Assembly: GCA_963766365.1 (NCBI GenBank)
Contig: CAVXZK010000006.1
Coordinates: forward strand, 124,001-188,000
Direction: 5' to 3'
Length of the DNA: 64,000 nucleotides
DNA from: JALORV01 sp963766365
GTDB lineage: Bacteria; Pseudomonadota; Gammaproteobacteria; Burkholderiales; Burkholderiaceae_F
Both the position numbers and the translations under genes were made by a program. Within the stretch, counting starts at the first letter, position 1; the number at the start of each line of letters is the position of its first letter. The notes under the pieces are model-generated. The model was not told the origin of the DNA and ran no database searches. It saw nothing but the letters and a program-made list of their open reading frames with translations. Below, piece by piece: positions 17,901 to 27,031 of the stretch.

Positions 17901-19322
17901 GTGAAGTCGATTGCTGGAGTGATCCTTTTCGGCCTCGTGCTGCACACGACGCTGCCGGCGGCAGCCCAGACCCCAAGACCTTCCTCGGGGCTGCCGGACA
18001 GTGTCGCGAGCACGCTCAAGGCGGCCAACGTGCCCACTACTGCGGTCGGCATCAGCGTCATGCCCGTGGCCGCACCGGGACTCAGCCTGACGGTCAACGA
18101 AAACGTGCCGATGAACCCGGCGTCGACGATGAAGCTCGTGACGACGCTGGCAGGCCTGGAACTGCTCGGGCCGCAGTTTGCGTGGCGGACCGACGCGCTG
18201 GCGACGGCACCTCTTGTGAACGGTGCGTTGGAGGGCGACCTTTTCCTGCGGGGTAGCGGGGACCCGCGCCTCGTTGTCGAACACTTGTGGCTGCTGGTGC
18301 AGCGGGTGCGCGGCATCGGCGTCCGCGAGATCCGTGGCGACCTCGTACTGGACCGCGGTGCCTTCGACACGATGACCCATGACCCGGCTGCGTTCGACGG
18401 CGAGTCATTGCGCCCCTACAACGCCGGACCGGATGCACTGCTGCTCAACTACAAGAGCGTCAGCTTCCATTTCGTCCCCGACGTCGACGCCAAGCAGGTG
18501 CGCGTCTATGCCGTCCCGCAGCTCGCCGGAATGACCATGCCCTCGACGGTGCGCGCGATCGAAGGCGCCTGCAACGACTGGCGCGGGCGGCTCGGCGGTG
18601 ATTTCAGCGACCCGATGCGGCCGCAGTTCCGCGGCGGTTTCCCGCTCGCCTGCGGCGACCGGGTCTGGCATGTCAGCCTGCTCAACCACACGCAGTATGT
18701 CGACGCCGTTTTCCGCACTCTGTGGAACTCGAGCGGCGGGCTCTGGCGCGGCCGCGCGCGCGACGGCGCGACGCCGGCCGATGCGCGTCGGCTGGCACAC
18801 CACGAATCCGAGTCGCTCGCGGAAGTGATTCGCGACATCAACAAGTTCAGCAACAACGTGATGGCGCGGCAGCTGTTCCTGAGCGTCGGAGGTGAAGTCA
18901 CGAAGCAGCCGGCCAGCGTCGAGAATGCGCAGCGCGTCATCGGCGACTGGCTGGTGGGCAAGGGACTCGAGCGGCGGGAATTCGTGCTGGAAAACGGCGC
19001 GGGTCTGTCGCGCATCGAGCGGCTGACGGCGTCCGGCCTCGCCCGCCTGCTCGTGGGGGCGTTCGCGAGCCCGCTGATGCCGGAATTCGTGTCCTCGATG
19101 CCGCTGGTCGGGGTTGATGGCACGATGCGAAAGCGCGTGGGCGCAGCCGGTTCGGCACACATCAAGACGGGCCTTCTGTCCGATACCCGGGCGGTGGCCG
19201 GATACGTGCTCGCGGCGAGCGGGCGGCGCTACGCGGTCGTCGCGTTCGTCAACCACCCGAATGCGGGCGCGACGCAGGGAGCGCTCGACGACCTGCTGAA
19301 CTGGGTGTATGTCAACGGCTAG
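17901..19322 (+). CDS. dacB: D-alanyl-D-alanine carboxypeptidase/endopeptidase (PBP4, S13 family)
   Basis: A 473-residue periplasmic peptidoglycan hydrolase that trims or opens cross-links. Signal peptide to about residue 23. Catalytic signatures: S75-x-x-K78 in NPASTMKL, SNN in KFSNNVMARQ, and KTG in HIKTGLLSD. The start is a GTG at 17901 with AAGGGA eleven bases ahead. It is divergent from the DUF1800/DUF1501 pair. No clear terminator follows, only a 7-base-pair hairpin at 19347-19363. Confidence 0.94.
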   Translation: MKSIAGVILFGLVLHTTLPAAAQTPRPSSGLPDSVASTLKAANVPTTAVGISVMPVAAPGLSLTVNENVPMNPASTMKLVTTLAGLELLGPQFAWRTDALATAPLVNGALEGDLFLRGSGDPRLVVEHLWLLVQRVRGIGVREIRGDLVLDRGAFDTMTHDPAAFDGESLRPYNAGPDALLLNYKSVSFHFVPDVDAKQVRVYAVPQLAGMTMPSTVRAIEGACNDWRGRLGGDFSDPMRPQFRGGFPLACGDRVWHVSLLNHTQYVDAVFRTLWNSSGGLWRGRARDGATPADARRLAHHESESLAEVIRDINKFSNNVMARQLFLSVGGEVTKQPASVENAQRVIGDWLVGKGLERREFVLENGAGLSRIERLTASGLARLLVGAFASPLMPEFVSSMPLVGVDGTMRKRVGAAGSAHIKTGLLSDTRAVAGYVLAASGRRYAVVAFVNHPNAGATQGALDDLLNWVYVNG

Positions 19323-19409
19323 GGATTCCGCGGGATTCGATCTGCGTCATGCCACGGGCATGATGGCTGTCTAGTCTTTTTATGTAGTGGTCCACCTGAA
19401 GGAGAAGCA

Positions 19410-19721
19410 ATGGAACAGGTCACACAAGGGACGAAGGAACGCCTGATGTCGGACGTCAACGCGGTACTCGTCGATGCCGAGGATCTGCTGAAGCAGGCTG
19501 CGGCGGCGAGCGGCGAACAGGCTGCCGATCTGCGGCGGCGTGCGCAGTCCGCGATTGCCAGCGCCAAGACGCGGCTGGTCGACATTGAGCACAAGGTCGT
19601 GGACAAGACCAGATACGCGGCCAAGGCCACCGACCACTGGGTGCACGATCATCCATGGACGGCGATGGGGATTGCGGCGGGGGTCGGGGTGCTGATCGGT
19701 CTGGTCATCAACCGCCGCTAG
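19410..19721 (+). CDS. YqjD/ElaB-type (DUF883) membrane-anchored protein
   Basis: 103 residues: a charged, helical N-terminal part (residues 1-75), then one C-terminal membrane helix AMGIAAGVGVLIGLVI ending NRR. ElaB/YqjD proteins are tail-anchored inner-membrane proteins that bind ribosomes in stationary phase in E. coli. AAGGAG stands before the ATG. It begins a three-gene cluster ordered like E. coli yqjD-yqjE-yqjK. Confidence 0.9.
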   Translation: MEQVTQGTKERLMSDVNAVLVDAEDLLKQAAAASGEQAADLRRRAQSAIASAKTRLVDIEHKVVDKTRYAAKATDHWVHDHPWTAMGIAAGVGVLIGLVINRR

Positions 19722-19737
19722 CATCACTTCGCCCGCG

Positions 19738-20151
19738 ATGACGGTGGCAGGCGGTCGGCCAGTCGGCCTGATTGGATCGGTGCGCGCAACGATTGCGCAC
19801 GGCGTCACGTTGTTTGCCACGCGCGGCGAACTGGCCGCGCTCGAACTGGCGGACGCCCGTGATCGCGCCATGCGGTGGCTGGGATTGGGCATGGTCGCCG
19901 CCGTGCTGCTGCTGGCGGCGTTGATGACGCTGTCGCTGTGGGTGGCTGCGATCTTCTGGGATGGCCCACGTGGATGGGCCCTCGGCCTTCTCGCGCTGGC
20001 CTATGGCGTCGCCGGATTCGTGGCGCTCAGTGTCGTTCGACGCGATGTGGCGGCGGCGCCGCCACTGCTCGCCCAGACGCGCGCCGAACTGGAAAAGGAC
20101 CGCGACGCGCTGCGCGGACGACTGCACGGACACGACGATGGCACGGGCTGA
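19738..20151 (+). CDS. YqjE-type (phage holin superfamily III-like) membrane protein
   Basis: 137 residues with two membrane helices (about 48-73 and 79-103) between a basic helical N-terminus and a charged C-terminus. This is the YqjE pattern. Function unknown; the family resembles holins only by fold class and usually travels with yqjD. It begins 16 bases after the previous gene and overlaps the next by 14 bases. Confidence 0.82.
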   Translation: MTVAGGRPVGLIGSVRATIAHGVTLFATRGELAALELADARDRAMRWLGLGMVAAVLLLAALMTLSLWVAAIFWDGPRGWALGLLALAYGVAGFVALSVVRRDVAAAPPLLAQTRAELEKDRDALRGRLHGHDDGTG

Positions 20152-20530
20152 CGCCGAGCAGCGCGCGCTGCGACAGCAGCTTCTGCTGGTGCGTGCCGCC
20201 GCGGAGCGCAGCGCGCTGGCCGATCAGCTGGACCGGCTCGAGTCTCGATCGAGTCACGGCTTGCCCGGCTTGCTGTTTGGGGGCGCCGACGGCGCGCGTC
20301 GCTCCGGCCTGCTTAGGTTCGCCACCTCGACTTATCGCATTGTCCGCGCGCAGCCCTGGCTGGTACCGACCGTCGCCGGTATCGCCCGCTCGCGCGCATT
20401 GCGTTGGTTAGTCCTGGCAGGAGCGGTGGCTGCAGCGGCGTGGTGGATCAGGAACAGCGTCACTTCGTTGTCGACTTCAGACGGTGAGGACGGGTCCGAA
20501 GCCGTCGCGCCGGACAGTGGTTTCGATTAG
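20138..20530 (+). CDS. YqjK-like small membrane protein
   Basis: 130 residues. An Arg/Gln-rich helix (RALRQQLLLVRAAAERS) is typical of the YqjK family; one predicted membrane helix lies at about 89-104 (LRWLVLAGAVAAAAWW), with an acidic tail. The start was set at 20138 by similarity and by overlap with the yqjE-like gene; the open frame itself extends to 19961. Function unknown. Confidence 0.7.
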   Translation: MARADAEQRALRQQLLLVRAAAERSALADQLDRLESRSSHGLPGLLFGGADGARRSGLLRFATSTYRIVRAQPWLVPTVAGIARSRALRWLVLAGAVAAAAWWIRNSVTSLSTSDGEDGSEAVAPDSGFD

Positions 20531-20611
20531 CGCGAGCCCGGAGCGCTGTCTCCGGGACCGACACGCTTCCACAGGCGGCTCGATCGCGGGCGCCATCAAT
20601 CCGAGGACCCG

Positions 20612-21517
20612 TCAGGAGGACGTCCGCGGCGTGGCGCCGGCGCGGCGCGCCGGCAGCAGCACCGTCGTCAGAGAGAACAGGATCAAGCCGAGCGCCACGT
20701 AGTCCTGCCAGTGCGGCTGCTCACCCAGGATCCACATGCCCGAGAAGACACCGAGCACCGGAATCAGCATTACCGACAGCCCGCTCGCGGCGGGCGGCAG
20801 CTTGCGGGCCAGCATCGACCATACGACGTGGCAGAACGCCACGGCGAAGAAGATGTTGTAGAAAAGCGGGAACCATTCCGGCACGCTTGGCCAGCGCCAT
20901 TGATCCAGTTCGAGCGCGATAGAAAACGCCAGCATCACGAGCACGGTCAGCGCCATCATCCAGAACGTCAGCGTGATGATCGGCAGATCGATCAGGTGGC
21001 GCCGCATCAGGTGCGTGCCGAACCCCCATGCCGCCGCGGCGATCAGCATCAGGGCGGTGCCGAGCGGTGAACCCGCCAGCGCGGTGAATTCCGACGACAG
21101 CAGCAGCAGCGTGCCGAGCAGGGCCGCCGTGACGCCGAGCCAGTGCCGCGGCAGCGGCCGTTCGCCGAAGAACGCCAGCCCGGCGATCACCGCCCACACC
21201 GGCATCGTGTAGCCGAGAATCGCGGCGCGTCCGGAGGGAAGCATCTTCACGGCCTGGATCGCCAGCACATGCCAGACGATCATGTTCGGTACGGCGAGCC
21301 AGATGACCTCGCGCCAGGCCGCACGCGGCACCGCCAGCGAAATGCCGGACAACCGCGCCCATGCGCCGATGACGATGAGGCCGCCACCGAGACACAGCGT
21401 CCGGAAATACAGCGGCGGCAGCTCGGCCACACCGAGCTTCATCACCGGCCAGTTCACGCCCCAGAACACGGTGAGCAGGGCCAGCAGCAGCAGGTCGCGG
21501 GGACTGAGGCGTGACAT
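20612..21517 (-). CDS. EamA-family (DMT) transporter
   Basis: 301 residues with about ten membrane helices in two EamA repeats, the first starting LLALLTVFWGVNWPVMKLG, the second AAAAWGFGTHLMRRH. Members export amino acids or other metabolites; substrate cannot be read from sequence. ATG 21517 begins right at the first helix; the frame continues upstream but overlaps the start region of pyrF on the other strand, so the longer form is unlikely. Confidence 0.88.
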   Translation of the reverse strand: MSRLSPRDLLLLALLTVFWGVNWPVMKLGVAELPPLYFRTLCLGGGLIVIGAWARLSGISLAVPRAAWREVIWLAVPNMIVWHVLAIQAVKMLPSGRAAILGYTMPVWAVIAGLAFFGERPLPRHWLGVTAALLGTLLLLSSEFTALAGSPLGTALMLIAAAAWGFGTHLMRRHLIDLPIITLTFWMMALTVLVMLAFSIALELDQWRWPSVPEWFPLFYNIFFAVAFCHVVWSMLARKLPPAASGLSVMLIPVLGVFSGMWILGEQPHWQDYVALGLILFSLTTVLLPARRAGATPRTSS

Positions 21518-21601
21518 CGGGCGAGGTTCTAGCACAGGCGACACGCCGACGACGCCAGGCAGCCTGCGCGCGCCGCGTAAGATGCGCGCCGGAGAGCAGC
21601 G

Positions 21602-22423
21602 ATGACGACATTCCGGGATCGACTGGCCGCGCGCTGGCGCGCCGCTGACAGCCTGCTGTGCGTGGGACTGGATCCGGACCCCGCCCGCTTTCCCGCCCAT
21701 CTGCGCTCGGGCGCAGACACGATCCTTGATTTCTGCCGCGAGATCGTCGATGCCACGGCCGACCTCGCCTGCGCGTTCAAGCCGCAGATCGCCTACTTCG
21801 CCGCCGCCCGTGCTGAAACGCAGCTCGAGCGTCTGATCGATCACATCCACCGGGCGCATCCGCAGGTGCCGGTGATCCTGGATTTCAAGCGCGGTGACAT
21901 CGGCGCAACTGCCGAGTTGTATGCGCGCGAGGCTTTCGAGCGCTACCAGGCCGATGCCGTGACGCTTTCGCCGTACATGGGCCGTGATTCGATCGAACCA
22001 TTCCTCGCCCATGCCGATCGCGGCGCGTTCCTGCTGTGCCGGACCAGCAATCCGGGAGGCGACGACCTGCAGATGGTCGACAGCGGCGGCGTGCCGCTTT
22101 ATCAGCGCGTCGCCCGGCTTGCCGCCGGCCCGTGGAATACCAGCGGGCAGCTGGGCCTGGTGGTCGGTGCGACCTACCCGGCGGAACTCGCGGCGGTGCG
22201 CCAGCTCGTCGGCGAACTGCCTCTTCTCGTGCCTGGCATCGGCGCCCAGGGTGGCGACATTGAAGCCAGCGTGAAGGCGGGTCGCACCGCCGACGGCACC
22301 GGCATGGTGATCAACTCATCCCGCGCCATCCTGTACGCCGGCAGCGGCAGCGATTTTGCCGACCAGGCGCGCGCAGTGGCCGTCGCCACCCGCGACGCGA
22401 TCAACCGTCACCGCCAGGGCTGA
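21602..22423 (+). CDS. pyrF: Orotidine 5'-phosphate decarboxylase (long, type 2 form)
   Basis: A 273-residue TIM-barrel enzyme that converts OMP to UMP, last step of pyrimidine synthesis. Seen: CVGLDPDP, CAFKPQIAYF and the catalytic DFKRGDIGATA (K96, D99), with phosphate-loop pieces LVVGATYP and VPGIGAQGGD. Length fits the type 2 subfamily. GGAGAG lies ahead of the ATG. It converges on the CorC-like gene with three bases between stop codons. Confidence 0.96.
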   Translation: MTTFRDRLAARWRAADSLLCVGLDPDPARFPAHLRSGADTILDFCREIVDATADLACAFKPQIAYFAAARAETQLERLIDHIHRAHPQVPVILDFKRGDIGATAELYAREAFERYQADAVTLSPYMGRDSIEPFLAHADRGAFLLCRTSNPGGDDLQMVDSGGVPLYQRVARLAAGPWNTSGQLGLVVGATYPAELAAVRQLVGELPLLVPGIGAQGGDIEASVKAGRTADGTGMVINSSRAILYAGSGSDFADQARAVAVATRDAINRHRQG

Positions 22424-22426
22424 CGC

Positions 22427-23740
22427 TCACTCGGAAGTTGCGGCGGCTTGGGCGTCGGGCAGGCGGGACGCCAGCACCTTGTCGATGCGGTTCTTGTCCA
22501 TGTCGACGATTTCGAAGCGCCAGCCCTGCCACTCGACGATGTCGCCGGTCGCCGGCACGCGGCCGAGCAGCAGCATCACCATGCCCGATAGTGTGTTGTA
22601 GCGTCCCAGTTCCTCTTCCGGCGCTGCGCCGAAGTCGAGGCGATCCTTGAGTTCCGGAATCGGGATCAGGCCGTCCAGCAGCCACGAGCCGTCGGCGCGC
22701 TGCACCGCCCACGCATCCTCGGTCCGCTGGGGCTTGAACTCGCCCGCGATGGCCTCGAACAGATCCTGCGAGGTCACCAGCCCCTGGATCTCGCCATATT
22801 CATCCACCACCAGGGCCATGTGGCCGGCACTAGCGCGGAAGTTCTCGAGCAGTTCCATGCCGGTCAGCGACTCCGGCACATAGACCACCGATTCGGCGGC
22901 ACTCTCGAGATTCAGCACGTCGCCACGAATGGCTTGCTGCAGCAGGCGGCGCGCGCTGGCCACGCCGACGACATCACGCAGGCCACCACGGCAGACCGGG
23001 AACCGGGAGTGCTCGACGTCGAGCACGCGCTTCAGGTTTTCCTTCAGGTCATCTTCGAGATCGAGGTAGACGATCTCCGAACGCGGCGTCATCAGTGAGG
23101 CGATCTGCCGGTCATCGAGCCGGAACACGTTGCGCACCATCGCGCGCTCCTGCTCGTCGATGACACCGGTTTCCGAGCCCTCCTGGATCAGCGCATGAAT
23201 CTCCTCTTCGGTCACCGCACTGGCACCGTCGGTACGGGCCCCGAGCAGACGCAGCAGCACATCCGTAGACGCCGACAGCAACCGCACGAAGGGCTTGGCC
23301 GCCACCGCCAGCCAGCCGATCGGGCGCGCCACCCGGCGTGCTACGGCCTCGGCGGAGATCTGGCCCAGGCGCTTCGGCACCAGCTCGCCAAACACGATCG
23401 AAAAGTAGGTGACGACCACCACGACTAGGGCGGTTGCCCCCAGGCGGGACAGCCCGGGTTCTGCACCCATTTCGATCAGCCACGCGCCCAGCGGCTCGGC
23501 GAAGGCCGCCTCGCCCACGATCCCGCTCATGATGCCGATCGACGTGATCCCGACCTGGATCGTCGACAGGAATCGCGTCGGATGATCGTTCAGTGCCAGC
23601 GCCGCCACGGCGCCGGCATCGCCCTGCTCGGCCAGTGCCTGAAGGCGTGCGCGGCGCGCGGTCACCAGCGCAATTTCGGACATGGCGAAGACACCGTTGA
23701 GCAGTATCAGCGCAAAGAGCAGCAGGACTTCGATAGGCAT
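22427..23740 (-). CDS. CNNM/CorC-HlyC family membrane transporter
   Basis: 437 residues: an N-terminal CNNM (DUF21) membrane domain with three to four helices (LLLFALILLNGVFAMSEIAL onward), a CBS-domain pair at about 215-335 (SLMTPRSEIVYLD, VPESLTGMELLENF, GLVTSQDLFEAI), and a C-terminal CorC_HlyC domain (340-425). Family members move or regulate Mg2+/Co2+; the older label haemolysin is misleading. Not in an obvious operon. Confidence 0.92.
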   Translation of the reverse strand: MPIEVLLLFALILLNGVFAMSEIALVTARRARLQALAEQGDAGAVAALALNDHPTRFLSTIQVGITSIGIMSGIVGEAAFAEPLGAWLIEMGAEPGLSRLGATALVVVVVTYFSIVFGELVPKRLGQISAEAVARRVARPIGWLAVAAKPFVRLLSASTDVLLRLLGARTDGASAVTEEEIHALIQEGSETGVIDEQERAMVRNVFRLDDRQIASLMTPRSEIVYLDLEDDLKENLKRVLDVEHSRFPVCRGGLRDVVGVASARRLLQQAIRGDVLNLESAAESVVYVPESLTGMELLENFRASAGHMALVVDEYGEIQGLVTSQDLFEAIAGEFKPQRTEDAWAVQRADGSWLLDGLIPIPELKDRLDFGAAPEEELGRYNTLSGMVMLLLGRVPATGDIVEWQGWRFEIVDMDKNRIDKVLASRLPDAQAAATSE

Positions 23741-23784
23741 GGTGTTCCGTTCAAATCAGTTCAGGGTGCAGTCCAAACCGGCGT

Positions 23785-25452
23785 TCACGGGAGCGGCAGC
23801 GGCACATCGGCATGTTTCCAGGCCGCGTGCGCACGCGCCAGCGTGGCGTCCGCGCGTGAAGATTCCCCCGTGCGGCGCTCGACTTCGGCACTGCCGCGCA
23901 GGGAGTATGCATTTTCTGGATGCAGCTGCAGGTCGCGCCGGTAAGCATCGAGCGCAGCGCCTGGTGCTCCGGCAGCCAACTGCATGCGGCCGAGCGTCTG
24001 CAGCGCCGGCAGCGGCCACACCGGAGGCTCGTCCACCTGCAGGGCCTGCTCCCGCTTCGCCGCCCGGGACGCGTGCCGCACGGCTTGCGCTGGCCGGCCC
24101 CGTGCCGACGCGATCTCGGCGCGCAGCAGGTCCTCGGACAACGCCAGTACATCGGCGGTGCGGTTGGTGTTCTTGATCATCCATTTCTGCGCGGCGCTCG
24201 TGCGCCGGGCGGCTCGCAATGTCGTGAGCTCGCGCTCGGCTCGCGCCGGGTCCGCCGTGCGGGCATAAGCCGTGCCGCGCGCAAAGGCCGCGATGCCTTT
24301 CAGATAGAGATAGGCGCCCTCTCCCGGGACCGGTCGCGCGAGCACCGCATCCCAGCGGGCGAAGCGCACGTCGGTCAGCCACGGCAGGCCCATCAGGTGC
24401 TGGCGCGTGCCGGCGTCCACGCGCTCGGACGAGCGAGCCGCCTCCGCCACCGCGTCGGCGGTCGATGTGGCGATGGCGGACTCACCGCTCCACAGCGCCG
24501 CAGCCCAGAGGAAGTGCTGGTTATGGACAACATAGCCAGCGATGTACTGGGGATCGGGCTGCGTCAGCGCGGCATAGCGACGGTCGGCATCGACCGCCGC
24601 GATGTTGGACAGCACGGCGTCGTGATAGCGCCCGACACGGAGGTAGATGTGCGCGGGCATGTGCACAAGGTGGCCCACGCCGGGAGCGATGGACGCAATT
24701 CGGTCAGCCGAACCCAGCGCAGCGTCCGGCGCGCGCGACTCACCGTACAGATGGATGCGGTAGTGGTGGGCCCCCGGGTGCTCAGGGGCCAGCCGGACAG
24801 CGCGATCCAGCAGCGAAACGACGCGCGGCGTCCATGGCTGCGGCTTGCCGTCGACGTGCCACCAGTCATAGGAATGCTCGGTCATCAGCGCCTCGGCGGC
24901 GAGCACCGCGATGTCGGCGTCATCGGGCCAGCGATCGGCAAGCGCGATCATGGCCTCGGAGTAGCGCTGCGCATCGGCAGCACCGATCGTGTCGCCTTTC
25001 GCCGGCAGCCGCGTGGCCAACGCTGTCACCAGCTCGCGCGTCCGCGCATCGTTCGCATGGACACGCGCCTGCACGAGGGCGTCGCGGGCCACCGGAAGTT
25101 CGGCGACCGCCATGTCCGCGTTGATGTTCGGTCCGACAGCCCAGGCAATGCCCCATCGACATAGCGCGCACGCCGGATCGCGCAGCGTCGCGGCGCGAAA
25201 CGAGCGCGCAGCCTCGGGAAAGTTGAAGCCCCAGCCGAACACCATGCCCTGCTCGAAGAAACGCTGGGCCTGCGCATCTGTGGAGACGCGCGGCGCACGA
25301 TAGGGCCCGGTGCCGTCAAACAGGCGCGCCTCCGCGACCTTCAGCCCACGCGCGTCCGACAGGCAGATTTCACCGGCGGGTGGCGCGCCCAGCGCCAGCG
25401 AAGAGCACATAAGGAGAGCGGCCAGCAAGCGGGCCTGCAGCCGGTGGTGCAT
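23785..25452 (-). CDS. Secreted tetratricopeptide-repeat protein
   Basis: 555 residues. A signal peptide (LLAALLMCSSLALGAPPAG) is followed by TPR-like helical repeats: FFEQGMVFGWGFNFPEAARS, ARSFRAATLRDPACALC, HLVHMPAHIYLRVGRYHDAV, and a C-terminal pair near 480-540. The HMPAHIYxRxGxY signature is shared by a family of exported proteins of unknown role. Its ATG overlaps the stop of the upstream hydrolase by one base (TGATG), so the two are translationally coupled. Confidence 0.85.
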   Translation of the reverse strand: MHHRLQARLLAALLMCSSLALGAPPAGEICLSDARGLKVAEARLFDGTGPYRAPRVSTDAQAQRFFEQGMVFGWGFNFPEAARSFRAATLRDPACALCRWGIAWAVGPNINADMAVAELPVARDALVQARVHANDARTRELVTALATRLPAKGDTIGAADAQRYSEAMIALADRWPDDADIAVLAAEALMTEHSYDWWHVDGKPQPWTPRVVSLLDRAVRLAPEHPGAHHYRIHLYGESRAPDAALGSADRIASIAPGVGHLVHMPAHIYLRVGRYHDAVLSNIAAVDADRRYAALTQPDPQYIAGYVVHNQHFLWAAALWSGESAIATSTADAVAEAARSSERVDAGTRQHLMGLPWLTDVRFARWDAVLARPVPGEGAYLYLKGIAAFARGTAYARTADPARAERELTTLRAARRTSAAQKWMIKNTNRTADVLALSEDLLRAEIASARGRPAQAVRHASRAAKREQALQVDEPPVWPLPALQTLGRMQLAAGAPGAALDAYRRDLQLHPENAYSLRGSAEVERRTGESSRADATLARAHAAWKHADVPLPLP

Positions 25453-26339
25453 CAGGCAGCGACGAAGAAACCAAGCGCCTCGTCCACGAACGCGTCGGGC
25501 AGTTCTTCGGGGATGAAGTGTCCGCAGGGCAGCGCGCACCCGGTCACCGCCCCGGCCGCCTTTTCGCGCCAGTCAGCCAACGGCGTGAACAGCCGCTGCA
25601 CGACGCCGCGGTCGCCCCACAAGACGTGCACCGGACACTCGATCCGGCGCATTTCGTCGGCACGGTCATGCTCGAGATCGATGCCGGCGGCAGCGCGATA
25701 GTCCTCGCACATTGCGTGAACCGCATCGGGTGTGAAGCAGCGCCGGTACTCGGCCAGCGCGCGTGCATCGAACGCCGCGGTGCCGCTCGAACTCCAGGCG
25801 CCGAGTTTGGTCCGCAGGTAGAAGTCAGGGTCAGCGCAGATCAGTCTCTCCGGCAGCGGCGCCGGCTGGATCAGGAAGAACCAGTGGTAATAAAGGCGCG
25901 CGAACTCCATCGTCGTGCGTTCGTACATGGTCCGCGTCGGCGAGATGTCGAGCACCATCAGGCGCATGACGTCGCGCGGGTGGTCTAGCGCCAGCCGGTG
26001 CGACACTCGCCCGCCGCGATCGTGGCCGCAGACGAAGTAGCGCTCGTGCCCGAGGGCGTGCATCAGTTCGACCATGTCGCGTGCCATCGCGCGCTTGCTG
26101 TAGGGCGCGTGATCGGCGTCGCTCGGCGGCTTGCCGGAGTCGCCGTAGCCGCGCAGGTCCGGCATCACGATGCGGAAGCGCTGCGCGAGTCGCGGCGCCA
26201 CGCGATGCCAGATCGCGTGTGTCTGCGGGAAGCCGTGCAGCAACAGCAGCGGCGTGCCGCGGCCGGCCTGCCTGAAGCAGATGTCGACGCCGTTGACACG
26301 GCGTCGCTCCAGTGCGTAGCCCTCGAACAGGTCAGACAT
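25452..26339 (-). CDS. Haloacetate (fluoroacetate) dehalogenase-like alpha/beta hydrolase
   Basis: 295 residues. The residues that define fluoroacetate dehalogenases are visible: nucleophile D107 followed by R108 and R111 in CGHDRGGRVSHRLALDHP, the halide-binding H152/W153 in YYHWFFLIQPAP, Y214 in CEDYRAA, and catalytic H274 in CGHFIPEELP; the cap loop DLRGYGDSGKP also fits. Such enzymes remove halide from haloacetates, but close relatives are epoxide hydrolases or have no known substrate. ATG 26339 is preceded by GGGGGA. It overlaps the TPR gene start, a pairing I cannot explain. Confidence 0.82.
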   Translation of the reverse strand: MSDLFEGYALERRRVNGVDICFRQAGRGTPLLLLHGFPQTHAIWHRVAPRLAQRFRIVMPDLRGYGDSGKPPSDADHAPYSKRAMARDMVELMHALGHERYFVCGHDRGGRVSHRLALDHPRDVMRLMVLDISPTRTMYERTTMEFARLYYHWFFLIQPAPLPERLICADPDFYLRTKLGAWSSSGTAAFDARALAEYRRCFTPDAVHAMCEDYRAAAGIDLEHDRADEMRRIECPVHVLWGDRGVVQRLFTPLADWREKAAGAVTGCALPCGHFIPEELPDAFVDEALGFFVAA

Positions 26340-26490
26340 CGTGCCGTTCCAATCCCCCTGACGCCGCGCCTGCAGTCGACCTCTGCGTCGGCGCCGCATG
26401 GACGCGGACACCGACCGTGGCAGTTCGGGCGGCCTTGTGGAAGCTATCCCAAAAACTCCACCCCGGCCAACCGGGATACTGAGTAGAACG

Positions 26491-27021
26491 CTAGACGTCC
26501 TGCCGCTGCTTCAGCAGACCGATCAGCGACTCCAGCGCGGCAACGATGCTCTGCGTTCGCACGGCATTGCGATCGCCGTCAAAGCGCCGGGTCTCGGTCC
26601 TGACCCATGCGGACTGCGCCGGATCGCGCCGGATCGCCCAGGCGAAACACACCGTGCCGACTGGCTTGATTTCGCTGGCGCCGGCTGGCCCGGCGATGCC
26701 GGTGACGGCGACGCCCACCTGAGCGTTGCTGTGCGACAGCGCCCCCAGAGCCATCGCCCGCGCGACCGGCTCGCTCACGGCGCCGAAGTCGCGCAGGTAA
26801 GCCGGTGCCACCCCGAGCACCTGCATCTTGGCGTCATTCGCATAGGTGACGAAGCCGCGATCAAACCACTGGCTCGAGCCCGGACTCAGCGTGACTGCAT
26901 AGGCCACGCCGCCGGCGGTGCAGGACTCGGCGGTAGTGAGCATCAGATGCTCGGCACGCAAGGCGCGCCCGAGATCTGCAGAGAGCTGTTCGAGGCGCCT
27001 TGAGATATCACCGACAGTCAT
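26491..27021 (-). CDS. pncC: Nicotinamide-nucleotide amidohydrolase (CinA C-terminal domain type)
   Basis: A 176-residue stand-alone CinA-C domain enzyme that converts NMN to nicotinate mononucleotide in pyridine-nucleotide recycling. Seen: LTTAESCTAGGVAYAVT, with the active-site serine, and GVAVTGIAGPAG. It ends the rib-thi-pgpA operon, ten bases after pgpA. Confidence 0.93.
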   Translation of the reverse strand: MTVGDISRRLEQLSADLGRALRAEHLMLTTAESCTAGGVAYAVTLSPGSSQWFDRGFVTYANDAKMQVLGVAPAYLRDFGAVSEPVARAMALGALSHSNAQVGVAVTGIAGPAGASEIKPVGTVCFAWAIRRDPAQSAWVRTETRRFDGDRNAVRTQSIVAALESLIGLLKQRQDV

Positions 27022-27031
27022 TGCCGTGCTT

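Noticed and set aside
19738..20151. Phage holin, hence prophage remnant
   Set aside because: The YqjD-YqjE-YqjK gene order explains it; no other phage genes nearby.
20537..20556. Terminator after the YqjK-like gene
   Set aside because: CCCGGAG/CTCCGGG hairpin without a T-tract on either strand.
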